A DNA stretch of 28,087 bases from Gonapodya sp. JEL0774 (Eukaryota > Monoblepharomycota > Monoblepharidomycetes > Monoblepharidales > Gonapodyaceae). The first letter of the stretch is position 1. The number at the start of each line of letters is the position of its first letter. Of the stretch, positions 1 through 10,240 are shown piece after piece. Under the pieces are notes generated by a model. The model worked only from the letters and a program-made list of their open reading frames with translations, was not told where the DNA came from and made no database searches. The translations under genes were made by a program, and so were the position numbers. The stretch covers positions 1 to 28,087 of the forward strand of contig JADIIX010000213.1 in assembly GCA_027604505.1 (NCBI GenBank). Direction: 5' to 3'.

Positions 1-808
1 ACGACGGGCTTGGGGGATAGTGAGGTCCGCGTTGGGGGAAGAAGCAGCAACATCGCGTTGTTGTATTGGAGAGGGTGGTTTGGGCGGCCCGACATTGCCG
101 AACCCACCCGCGGTACTCGAAGAAGAATCTTCATATCCCGTTTTCTTCTTTTTTCGTGGCTTTGCAGTTCCCGAATTGGTTGTCACCCCGACTCGTCCAT
201 CCTGACCCAGGAGTGATTCAAACAGGTGTTCTGTAGGTGGAATGTAAGGTCGAGCAGTCGCAGATGCGGTGTCCAGCGCAACCTTCACGATTGGTCCGAG
301 CTTCGTTATGAGAAGCGAAGCGTTGGAGAGAAGAGCTGCCAGAAACTCGGTGGCGGAGGGTAGTGAGGAACTGGCAATGCCGGACCACGTGCGTGTAAGC
401 ACGGATGACGGTAGCCCGAAGGAGAAAGAGGAGGCATCCATTGACGGTTCGTCGATGTGGTCAAGAAGCGGTGCCCACGCTGGAAGTGGAATGCGGACAG
501 TGCGAGGGTGAGCCGAGAGTTTGACCCGAGAGATAACGCGGAGATAGAGTGTTGATGCAAAAGCGGCAACAGACGCGATAGCAAAGGCAAAGAGTGGAGC
601 GAGAGGATGCGAAAGTTGCTCTTGTAACCTCTCCACGAGGAAGCTGCCGATTGCGGGAGGGTGTCATATTAATATCAGCCACGCAAGAGTCAGGAAGCCG
701 TAAAGTATGTCACTAAGCGTCGGAAACTCACCGCATCCAAGGTTCCTCCCAGATAGTGATAGGAACGCCTTCATAGACAGTATGGGCGGACGCCAATGGA
801 GCCGCCAT
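1..808 (-). CDS. hypothetical single-pass membrane protein, partial at C-terminus
   Basis: Two exons on the minus strand: exon 1 is 808-732 and exon 2 is 643-1, running off the left edge. The intron 731-644 has donor GTGAGT and acceptor GGCAG. The start is ATG 808-806 (MAAPLASAHTVYEG). About 239 residues are visible. One hydrophobic segment lies near residues 38-62 (PLAPLFAFAIASVAAFASTL). It is followed by a soluble region with a basic patch (KPRKKKK) and a Ser/Pro-rich stretch towards the window edge. I do not recognise the family and assign no function. The frame is open through the whole of exon 2 and joins exon 1 in phase, so the gene model is more secure than the product. Confidence 0.6.
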
Positions 809-1516
809 GGTATCGCTGGACTGGGCGGGGTTTCCAAAACTTCGGAAACACTGCGCTCTTCGCCTGGACCATCCGCAGCTGGCACGCTAAAGCGTCACTT
901 TTGAGTGTCTCGATAACTCCCAAGTAGAGGAGACGCCAGCTGGCGGGAACTGTGGTCCTGTCGGACGACGATAAGTTTCCGGTCTGGGCGTTCACAGACC
1001 GAAACTGGAGGCTCCGCGAGCTTGAACCGAGCACGTCTGCAGAATACTGCAATCTCGGCGTGTTGCACTTGTTATTCGCTGTGGGGACGAGTCGGTTTCG
1101 GAATGGAGGGACGAGGATTTCCACAAGCAAGGGTTAGCCTGGGATAAACAGGACACGGACAGCAACTAATTGAAACAAGGAGAACCAAAATTCAGGCATT
1201 AACAATCGTGGAATTTGCTCCGTGAAATCTTATGGCACTGCATCTGCCCTTGGGAGCGCATTCATAAGCTCCTTTGAGTGGTCAGGAAGACTTCCAACGA
1301 TAATTTTATTCGTTTATATAATGCCTCAAGCACAGACATCTAGTAAAACATTAGTCCAAGTGTTGGAGTAACAAGCCTCAGGTTTGGCGAGCTCAGCTCA
1401 TGTGGTGGTAAAAGCTGATCGAGCAACCGCAAAACAGTCAGCATAAGCACGCAAAGCAACGGGGAGAGTAGCTCCACGGTTTTCGTCCTGGAAATCTGTA
1501 CATCACGATCTTGGGG
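809..1516. other. intergenic region between divergent genes
   Basis: This stretch separates the start of the minus-strand membrane protein gene from the start of the plus-strand RING gene, so it should carry both promoters. Open stretches inside it lack an ATG start in frame and show no domain. I see no RNA gene or repeat. An AT-rich patch around 1300-1325 is the only obvious compositional feature. Confidence 0.5.
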
Positions 1517-3224
1517 ATGTTAAACGACCATTCCGCAGGCAGTTTTCTTCCAGCAGTCGATGCAATTTCTGGATACATGCTCAACACCCGTATCCTCCGC
1601 CGTGTTGGCTCGACACCGACAGTCCTCGGATCAGCGATTTACGGTGTTGCCATACTCGGAGCTGATTGTATTACCATTGTCGATGCTGCGATCGCCGGAG
1701 CGAATGGAGACATCGGAGACGGAGCCATCGGGTCGATGACCACGACCTCGTCGGGCGGTAGCTCTGCTTCAGCGACCAGTACAGCGGGAGTGAATCTGAA
1801 TGGAGGACCACGTAAGTTCCGCACGCCTTCATAGTTGCGAGAGTAATGCGACTGTCTTTGAAATTTTAATGGCTCCAGTCAGCCAGTACCAAGGGGACAT
1901 GTTCGTCGGGAGTCAACGCTACCTGTATCTCCTTGCATTTGTTACAATCGTGGGTGCAATGATTTTCGTATTGCTGGTCGGCATTGTGACCAGGTTGGTG
2001 CGGCGAATGGTGAGTTTGAGCATCCGCCGTGAAAGGCACGGGTGGACCCCGTCAGAGTGGATAGATATCGTCAGCCAATGACGCGTCTTTGAGGGTGATG
2101 GAGTTAATTCAACATGCAGAGCTCTTCCCTGCGATCTGATGATCATCGTTATTGCTTCTTGTGATGACTTTCATTGTGCCCACCAGCGTCTTGCCGCACA
2201 TCTTGCCCCACTCCGCCAACAAAATCCTTCGCTCTACCAAACGTTACTCAATGCTCCTCCAAGTACAATCGATCCTGCCAATCCAAATCACTCTGTGGCC
2301 CTACTCAGGATTGCACATGGGGATCCCGGGGAGCGACGGTATCATGGTGCGACAATGCACCCGGAGGCCCTCCAAAGGCTCTCAGCATGGACTGTTTCCG
2401 AGCAAACTCGGGCACTCGAAGGCGATGGTACCAGAAGCTGGGGTTCTTCGTGGTTCTCCCGGTGGTTCCGCGCGACTCCATCACACATGTCGAGAGATGA
2501 TCTTGACCTCTCCAAAACACTTGCTAAGTCTGATCCAACTGAACTCAACAACTCCACGGCGCCCACACGACCCTCGATCTCCCCATCTCAATCCTCTCCG
2601 ACAACATGCTCCATATGCCTGGAACCGCTTGCAACACCGGGCTCAGTTTTACGGGAATTGCCCTGTTCACATAGCTTTCACGCTTTGTGTGTCGATGAAT
2701 GGCTGGTTGGGTGGCGGGGAGTTTGTCCCGTGTGCAGAATGGACCTCACAGGACGTTCGCAGGAAGAGGTCGCCGAAAGCGATCCTGCACAAGTACCGGC
2801 CCCCGCTCCCGCGGCGGTTAATACGCAAACCTCAGCTCACGGTACACGTATGACGTGGCAACAGGCTGGTGTAGCTTCCGCGGTGTTCTCACACGCCCTA
2901 CCAACGCGGGTGTTTGTTATGTCGGGGAGTGGATCGACCATTCTTGCTGGGCGGAACAGCCCAGTGCGGAATCCGGGAGTGGTGACACGTGCGGAAACTC
3001 TTCCCCATACCACAGTCGCGGGGCCCACAAGCACAGTGTTACTCGTGGATGAATCAATCGTTGTAGGGGTTGCTCCTGAACAGGATCTGACATCACGGAG
3101 ATCTGAAGATCGTGGTATATCCACAGTACGTGATGATACACCCAGTGTGACTGCAGAGGCGGGGGAGCAAGATGGATCAATGGGCACGTGTCAAGATGTT
3201 ACACAGAGGCAACCTTCGCGTTGA
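1517..3224 (+). CDS. membrane-anchored RING-H2 finger protein, probable E3 ubiquitin ligase
   Basis: Three exons: 1517-1811, 1879-2009 and 2187-3224, joined in phase with GTAAGT and GTGAGT donors, giving 487 residues and a TGA stop. A strong transmembrane helix spans about residues 114-135 ([20 protein letters not shown]) and is followed by Arg-rich residues, so the RING end is predicted to be cytosolic. The RING-H2 finger has C283, C286, C302, H304, H307, C310, C322 and C325, the C3H2C3 order of ATL/RNF-type ligases, which recruit an E2 and ubiquitinate membrane or adaptor substrates. The N-terminus (residues 1-98) is Ser/Thr/Gly-rich with no clear signal peptide. An upstream exon cannot be excluded, because the frame is open back to 1472 but has no ATG there. 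The C-terminal 150 residues are low-complexity. Substrate unknown. Confidence 0.75.
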
Positions 3225-3857
3225 CGAACTAACAGTAGGGTGCAGCCATCGTGCAGGATGAGTGATTTCCAGTGGGCGAGGAATGTGCAAGAATATATTG
3301 GAGTAATTTTATGTGATTGTTTCCCTGATTGATCCCCTTTTTGGTGACAAGTCTCACAGTGCAAGCTGAGAGAGGTGGTTGCAGATTTGTAGTTTGCTGC
3401 TTGATAATTGTATGTTCATGTAGTTATAATGATGTTCTGATTCAGTTCAAGTGCACTAATGCGCTGGGACCCGCTGCGCGCTCATCACATGATAAAGGTA
3501 CTGAGTAAACACCGAATATGTATCACGACAGATAAATCACGAGAAGCGGGGAGCTCGTAAACAACGCGCTAACACATGAAATTCTTCATCTCGGGTATTT
3601 ATGATTTATGGTCGAATGGACGACAGTAAGATTGGTGTTTGATATTAATGCTGGTCGAATGTGCAACAGATCAATTGCAGCAGGGACTAGAAAGACAAAT
3701 GAAAAGACTCGAAAGCCAGTACAACTGATTGAGCATTATCTGTTAGTGGTTGCAATTACCAACATGCACAATATGTGATGTAAAAATTGCCAAAATTGAG
3801 CTCCAATTTAGATCCCAAAACTTTCTCCCCATCCACCGTCCCACCAAGGGCAACTCA
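3225..3857. other. convergent 3' intergenic region
   Basis: This region lies between the stop of the plus-strand RING gene and the stop of the minus-strand kinase gene, so both 3' untranslated regions should be here. It is AT-richer than the flanking genes. I see no coding potential, RNA gene or repeat. Confidence 0.5.
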
Positions 3858-5674
3858 CTACAACGCCTCCCTGATCTCCTTCAGCCGCTTCAAAATCTCC
3901 ACAAACTTTGGCCTCTTTGCAGGGTAATGATCCCAGCATTCCTCTACCAAATGCTCCAGAGCCTCTGGCATATTGTCAGATTCCAGGATCAAGGGCCTGA
4001 GTTTTCGTCTCCTGTCAACAATGGAATCAAGAGGGAGGCCATTGAACTCGTTCTCACTGTAGGGGATTCGTTCAGTCCAGATCTAAGCCAACAATGAGAT
4101 TCGAATGGAATGATTAGAACTCATCAAGATTTGTAAGTTACAGCACACGAGAGGGCTTACTCGAAAAACAGTCACTCCAAAAGCGTAAACATCACCTTCC
4201 TTTGTGGCCCCACCCCCAAGCAACCTCTCAGGTGGCATATAGGTGGTAGTTCCGATCCGCATTCCAGTTGATTCAGAAGGAGGTAAATCCACAATTTTCG
4301 CAGTCCCAAAGTCTGTTACCAAAGTGGTGTAATCGTCATCAACAAGGGTATTTTGAGGTTTGAGATCGGCATGGACAATGTTGCGGATCTCATGGAGGTA
4401 GAGCATGCCAGCAGCAATGTCACAAAGCTGGGGGTAACACAATAACAGTCAATCTTTGATCATCACAAAATCATCTTCAAATGCCAAATACAATACTCAC
4501 AATGCGAAGCTTCATTTTTGGTGTTGCAAGAGTAGGATTCTGTTGGAGAAAGTTGACCACATCTCCATTCTTCATGAATTTGGAAAGAAAGAGAGGGCGA
4601 GGGGATTCCCATGAGGCACCAATGAGCGGGACAATGTTCGGGTGGTATCCAGCTGAGTGCCATGATGTCACTTCCCTATCAAAAGCCTACAAGGATACCG
4701 TAACAAGTCAAAGTGTAAATATTTCAGACAACAAACAGGAATCAGTTACTCACGACTTTGTAGCTCTCCCTGGGTTGTCCATTAGGGCTGGTATCCAGGA
4801 GCAGGTATTTCCCTGCCACTGTTATTCCAGACCACTCACACTTGTGTACAATGCCGAAGCTTCCTTGCCCAAGTTTCTCACCAACTGTAACATCTACATG
4901 ATGAATGTGCCAGAGTGGTGGTTTTGCAGGGGTTTGAGTCTTCATTTCACCAGCAGGTGGAAGCGTTTGACTAGGAGAAGGCGATGTGGAGACTGGAGAT
5001 GGAACAGGGTGTGGGATGGGAGCTGAATCAGTGTGAGGTTCGACTTGACGCTGCTGCAGTGCTCGCAAAAATGATGCATCAGGCCATTTGCGAGCAGCGT
5101 CAAGTTCGGTCCGGGTGACTGCAGCTCCGTGATAGAGGAGGAGTCGGACGATGGGGAGGGATGGACGAAGAGTGAAGGGGGTGATGAAAGCGTCCACTCT
5201 CTCCTTGGGATCCTTCAGCTGGACGTTCCCACCCTTGTGATTGATCGCGAGTTGGTTGGCAGAGTCTGGTGCATCCACTGTACCACCGGTCCACGCTATC
5301 ATTTTCCCCCCCCTTGCCACTGCCAGTGTCAGTGCTGATGGGAAGAAAAGCGTCCCCAACCAACGCAATCTGTTCCACGTGTCTGCATCCCACGATGGAA
5401 ACCTGTATGCTAACTTCCACTCGCACACCCCATTCGGATCAGCACCTCCCTCGAGTAACGCCTTGACGACGTCCTCATTCGCAAGCAGAATCGCCAACGC
5501 CAACGCCGATTCGCATTCGACAGAGTCCATTTTAGTCTCGCGTCCGATCGTGCATGTCAACGTGACCCATTTCCGCGTGTTTGGGTTCGCTCCATCTGCC
5601 AGGAGCTGTTGGACACGTGGCGCCTGACCATTCTCCACGGCTTCAATTAGGAGAATATCGCTAGCGGTTGACAT
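3858..5674 (-). CDS. ankyrin-repeat TKL-type protein kinase
   Basis: Four exons on the minus strand: 5674-4754, 4686-4501, 4427-4161 and 4082-3858, all phase 0, giving 532 residues. The N-terminus (about 4-90) has ankyrin-like repeats (LIEAVENGQAPRVQQLLADG, DVVKALLEGGADPN), with another repeat near 170-200 (LPIVRLLLYHGAAVT). A Pro/Ser-rich linker covers about 212-250. The kinase domain follows: glycine loop GQGSFG (269-274), catalytic Lys 289 (VAGKYL), HADLKPQN with Asp 390, DFG from Asp 408, PPE 434-436 and a C-lobe ending in RPKFVEILKRLKEI. All residues needed for catalysis are present, so it should be active. I chose MSTASD because the paralogue at 11552 starts at the same residue. An ATG 26 codons upstream (5752) is also in frame. 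The stop is TAG directly followed by TGA. Confidence 0.85.
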
Positions 5675-7470
5675 GCGGTCTTGTTCCGATTTTTGTGCTG
5701 TCGTGGTTTGTTTCCGTTTTGGTTGTGTTGCCGTGATCAGCAACTGCGGCATTCATTCCTGCGGACTTTCTCAGGCCTCTCCAACTTGGCTATCCACATC
5801 GATCACATTTTCAATTGTATAATATCTATATTGTGTTGTGCTCATAAAATACATCCTTTGACTACTGTGCCACTGCTGTCGGGCCCACCTCCCCCTCCAT
5901 CCGGCATCCCTAGGCGCCCCGACCCACGGCACTCCCTCTCCAAACGTGCAACTCATCTGAAGCCCCCCAACTGCTGTTCCACAAACTCCAACTCTCCGTG
6001 CACTTCCCACGCGTGACCTTCAGCACTGTGCACGCGCGCGTCTCCACGTCCCGCACTTTCTCTCCCCCCCGCCGCGGACACATGTCGCAGATCTCATCTG
6101 AGTCTACTATCTCCAGCAACCTCGCCCCACCCCCTGTCTCCCCGCTTCCAAACTGGGCCGACCGCCACCACCTCTGGCCCCCTGGACCCCCGCACTCTCC
6201 TCTCCTCCATCCACCGCACTGTCAACTCACCTGATGGAACTCTCTCGCTCTTCCAAACTTCTCGGTTGCACTGCCGGCCTCAGGCTCAAAACCGCCACCC
6301 GCACACTGAGATACCAGTGCCAATTGCTTTACTAAGGGACTGTTTCCCCGCCACGTTCAGCGGCGTGCCCCTCGTGATTGGAAAGTCGTTCTCGCCCATG
6401 ACGGTTCTCTGGCTTCCCGTCCCTGCCTTGCATGACCGCTCCCGTCCGTGATTGCTACTCCGCTCCGTTTCACCAGCAAAACCCACACCTTGTGCATCAC
6501 CATCTGGATTCTGACGGCACTCTAAAGCTCGCGCACCCATGACAGTGTTTGCCTGCCTCTTTATCTCCAACCCCTCGGAATCCACACGAACATCACTTCC
6601 AATTTCTACCATCCCCATCTGCACTACCCACTCACCTCGCTAATCGTCTAGGCTACCCTGTCTGTCTCCTCTTTCTCCTTCTGAGTCTTGTCTTCCCGGA
6701 CTCCTCCGCTCAGGGTGTCTGTGGGTGGGTTGAAGACACTGGTTACCTGCCGCGACGAATTGAAAACTTTCGCAATCACAAGTGCCATGGGGTAAAGACG
6801 TGGCAGAACGGGGGAAGATTAGAGGTATGGGGCGCGGGTCAATCTTTTGTGCGATGCGAGCGAGGAGCCGGGCGATCTGAGGAGGGAGGAATTGAGACGG
6901 AGAGATGAGTGAAACATAAGAAAATCACCTGAAAACAACGCCATCAATTTACACCGCGTTAGTTATGCTTCGTTCGCATGGCGTCCCGTCCGTCTTTATG
7001 TGCACCCCCGTTCCCCTCACGGCCTTAGATGAAGCGCCGGTCAGTCAAGAGGAAAGTTCTTAGGGGGCTTGCGCAGTTAGCGAATGAGGATGGAAGAGTT
7101 TCGGATATGGAGAATGAAGGATCCATCAAGGGTGGAGCGACTAACCGGGAGTTCAAATTCACATTATGGGTTGGCCAGGAAAGACGATTCGGCGAATGGT
7201 TGGAGGCGAAGTTGTGTTGAAAGGTGGAATGTGTGAGTGCGCGATCGTCCCGTAAAGGTGCAGAAAGTAAATTGTAAGAAAACAAGAGCAAACTAGCGAG
7301 TCCAAATTGAAGAACATACAGCGAGAGGTGATAATTGATGTCGGGCCCCATTGAAGCTGCGAGAAGTAGATTGAGGAGGGAGGACAACATCAGAACGAAG
7401 TTGGGATGCCAAGGGAGCAGAAGAAAAGCCAACCCAAATCTCTTGTAATATCAGGTGGGAATGGGTACGT
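5675..7470. other. gene-poor stretch upstream of the kinase gene
   Basis: The first 180 bases are the probable promoter of the kinase gene and match the promoter of its paralogue. From about 5880 to 6660 the plus strand is strikingly C- and T-rich. It carries overlapping proline- and serine-rich open stretches in different frames (for example around 6082-6234 and 6017-6451) that do not join into one credible protein. From 6700 to 7440 the open stretches on both strands are short and featureless. I see no confident gene, transposon terminus or RNA gene. Confidence 0.4.
5816..5853 (-). promoter_or_regulatory. conserved AT-rich upstream element of the ankyrin-kinase gene
   Basis: About 155 bases upstream of the ATG at 5674 is an AT-rich block containing the plus-strand string ctatattgt (5826-5834) followed by a second AT block ending in atacat. 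The same arrangement occurs at the same distance upstream of the paralogue's ATG (11691-11726). Preservation in both copies suggests a core promoter or other regulatory element. No transcription start is shown by the sequence itself. Confidence 0.4.
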
Positions 7471-7479
7471 AGACGAGAC

Positions 7480-8860
7480 CGCTCGTTCCGGGATAGCTCA
7501 TCTGCTCGAGACCAAGTAGTAACACATGTCCGTCCCCGTCACGCAGTCCAGTGACCTGTCACTGACACTAATCACGGTGAGTTGGCGTGGCTCCCGTTCG
7601 TCATTGAGCATTGTTGGCTTCTTTCACGTTCAGGCGGAATGACAAAGTTGCGGATGACGGAGGTCAGAGAGATCGACAATAGCAAGTGTGAAAACGACAC
7701 ATCTTACTTGAAATTCTGATTGTTCAGTGAAGAACTCATCTTTTCAGCGTCCTCCCGTTTCACCCTCCTTCGATCCTCCCCCGTCCCGGTTGATCGTTAC
7801 AAACGCACTCACCATGGCACATACATCGTGCCGTCGACCGACAATACCATGTTCCAGAGAGTGGAATCGCTTTTTCATTCGTTGCAGGACTGTTCCGAGC
7901 GGTGAAATGGATTGATGGTGTGCAAAGCGGAAGCAGTGCGTGGTAGGATGGCGAGTGCGGAGCCAGGACTACGAGGGCAGAAGTAGAGAGACGGAGATCC
8001 CAGATAATAAGCGGGGGAGACAGACCAAAGCCGAGGGCGACGGCACTGGTCGACCATGCTTGTGGTGGTATAGAATTTGGAATTTTGCGTGGGGTTCAGC
8101 TGGTGCAATCATCCAAAGTGAACACTCCGACGGAGGGAAAACCGTGATACGTGGCTTTTCATTAGTGAACTCGAGACGAAGTTAAAGTGGTCTAAAGGGA
8201 CGGAGCTTTGAACAGTTCACTTAAACTGTTACTTTTATCACACATTCTACACCGTGACAGTGTACCTGAACTCCAGACTTAGAAGTACTACCGAGGTAAC
8301 CGTCCACACTCGCGAACGGAAAACGAAGAAAAGAATAAAACAACACACTCTCTTGTCCACCCTACCATATGCCGCTCATCCTCTCCCAATGCACACCATC
8401 ACATATTCACCTTTCCTGTCCCCCTCCGGTGCCCACAGCTCAAATCCCAAGCACTCCCATCTCTATCCCCATCCTCCCCCTCCTGCTCCCTGTTCCCACC
8501 CCACCAACTCCACCAAACCGTGCCGCAACAGCTCCTCCCACACTGTAACTACCACTCCTGGACTCAACACCACTCACTGCCCACATAGTCCCCAAAGGAG
8601 TTGGCGACGGTCCGGTAGTGTATACTGACCTCTGCGGAAGGCCAGCGACGCCGTAGTACTGGACTGGGAGGAGAGAGGTGGGGCATTGGGGACGGCATGG
8701 AACGGGTTTGATGGGTGAGCTGCGGGGCCGAGGTTGACGCGGGAGTCGTAGCGGAGGATGAAGGAGGGAGTGCTGAGGGGGAGTTGCGACAGGCCACATT
8801 CAAATTGGTGAGCTAGCGGGGATGAATGGGTGGAGGCGGGCTTTGGGGAAACCAAAGGCG
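7480..8860. repeat. unit A of a diverged tandem duplication (about 1.4 kb)
   Basis: This segment resembles 8940-10240 in the same orientation and order. Matching landmarks include cgtcctcccg at 7748 and 9201, the run from about 8700 to 8770 against about 10100-10170 (both contain gggagtcgta, at 8741 and 10141), and the track after tgacaaagttg near 7640 against a similar track near 9095. The spacing drifts from 1453 to 1400 bases between landmarks, so several indels separate the copies. On the minus strand both copies contain a similar peptide (YDSRVNLGP here, YDSRINLGP in unit B), pointing to a duplicated 3' part of the SH3 gene. No intact gene is visible. Confidence 0.6.
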
Positions 8861-8939
8861 TGCAAAATAGAGAGACACCTAAGTAGACTGTAGAGTGTGA
8901 TGTGCAGGGTCATACAACGAGGGAAAAACACAGACTTCT

Positions 8940-10240
8940 GTTTGCAACTGCTCACTCACTGATTGGAGTCAAACCCCGTAGTTCCACACGTTCATCCGTG
9001 TCATACACTCGGGCGACTTCACAGCGTTTCCAACTGTGAGGGGATTGATATGGATCCAGTCGTTGAGCGTGATTGGCTTCGTTCGTGGTGGTAAGACAAA
9101 GTTGTCAATGCCGATGGCCATACATGTAGAGCAGAAAGAGAGACAACGACACAGCTTACTTGCCATCCCCTATTAGACAGCGATGTAGCTCACCTTTCCG
9201 CGTCCTCCCGGTTCACCGTCCTTCCATCCCTCGCCCTTCGCCCCTGTTGATCGTCACCGCCGCACTCACTACTGCCCATCCATCCTGCCGTGGACCGACA
9301 TTCTCTATTTTCCAGACTGGGAAATCGCCTTTTTCCTTCGCTGCAGTTCTATGCCGAACCGTGAAATGGTTGATGGTGTATAGCGCGGATTGAAGTTGGT
9401 TTGGGGTGGGAAGACGAGAGTGGGGGGTAAGACTGCGACCGAACGAGGGAGCGGCGGATATGGGAGATGGACCGGAGTGAGCCAAAATCGTCGAGCGCGA
9501 CGGCGCGGGCTGAATGCGGGTTGGGGAGGGATCGGTCGTGCGGACTTGATCATCAGTTCCAACACCGAACTCGCAGTTCAACTGAACACAACTTTTCCTC
9601 CATACACTCACGATATGAAAAGAGTGTTCTGAGAGCACTAAATTTTGGACAGCTCACTGAAACTGCTCACTTTCACCGGAATGTACAATAAAAAGTGTCA
9701 CTCTCAAACTCTAGTAATGACACTACCAAACACGAACACAAACCTACAACAGACAACATATATGAAAATAGACCCTTTTCTCTACCCGCCCCAGTTTTTT
9801 CCCACTGTTTACCTCCCTTGCCCTCATCCTGCCCCACCTCCCACTCCAAGCACCTCAGTCTCTGTCCACATCCTCCTACTCCCACTCCTTGTTCCATCCC
9901 CTCCACCTCCGCCAAATCTCGCCACCCCGTCACCTCCTCCTCCAACACTATACCCACCGCCTCTTGATTCCACACCCCGCGTGGGTCACGTGCCTGAAGG
10001 TGGTGGTGAAGGTCCAGCGGGTTACACTGACCGCTGCAGGGGTCCAGCCACATCCCCGTAATACTGGGACGAGAGAGGTGGTGCGGTGGGGATGGGGCGG
10101 AAGATGTTGGACGGGGGAGGAGTGGGGCCGAGATTGATGCGGGAGTCGTAGTGGAGGGTGAAAGAGGGTAGGTTGAGTTGGAGTTGGTAGGGGACAGGCA
10201 GGCTGGCTGTGTCACTGAGGCTGGAAATGCGCCAGAAGCG
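8940..10240. repeat. unit B of the diverged tandem duplication
   Basis: This is the second copy of the segment described at 7480-8860. Its right end overlaps the exon downstream of the SH3 domain of the ankyrin/SH3 pseudogene. The middle (about 9770-9960) is a long pyrimidine-rich plus-strand tract, as is the corresponding part of unit A (about 8400-8510). Substitutions and indels are frequent, so the duplication is not recent. I see no terminal inverted repeats or transposase. Confidence 0.6.

Noticed and set aside
771..1137. Overlapping open frames on both strands upstream of the left membrane protein gene
   Set aside because: They have no ATG start in frame and no domain, and they overlap the promoter and first exon of a better supported gene.
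5998..6624. Proline/serine-rich frames on the plus strand and a frame opposite
   Set aside because: They change frame repeatedly and reflect C-rich composition. No start, splice pattern or domain supports a gene.
8254..8628. Plus-strand open frame in repeat unit A
   Set aside because: It is low-complexity Pro/Ser/His/Thr from a pyrimidine tract, and it is not preserved as a frame in unit B.
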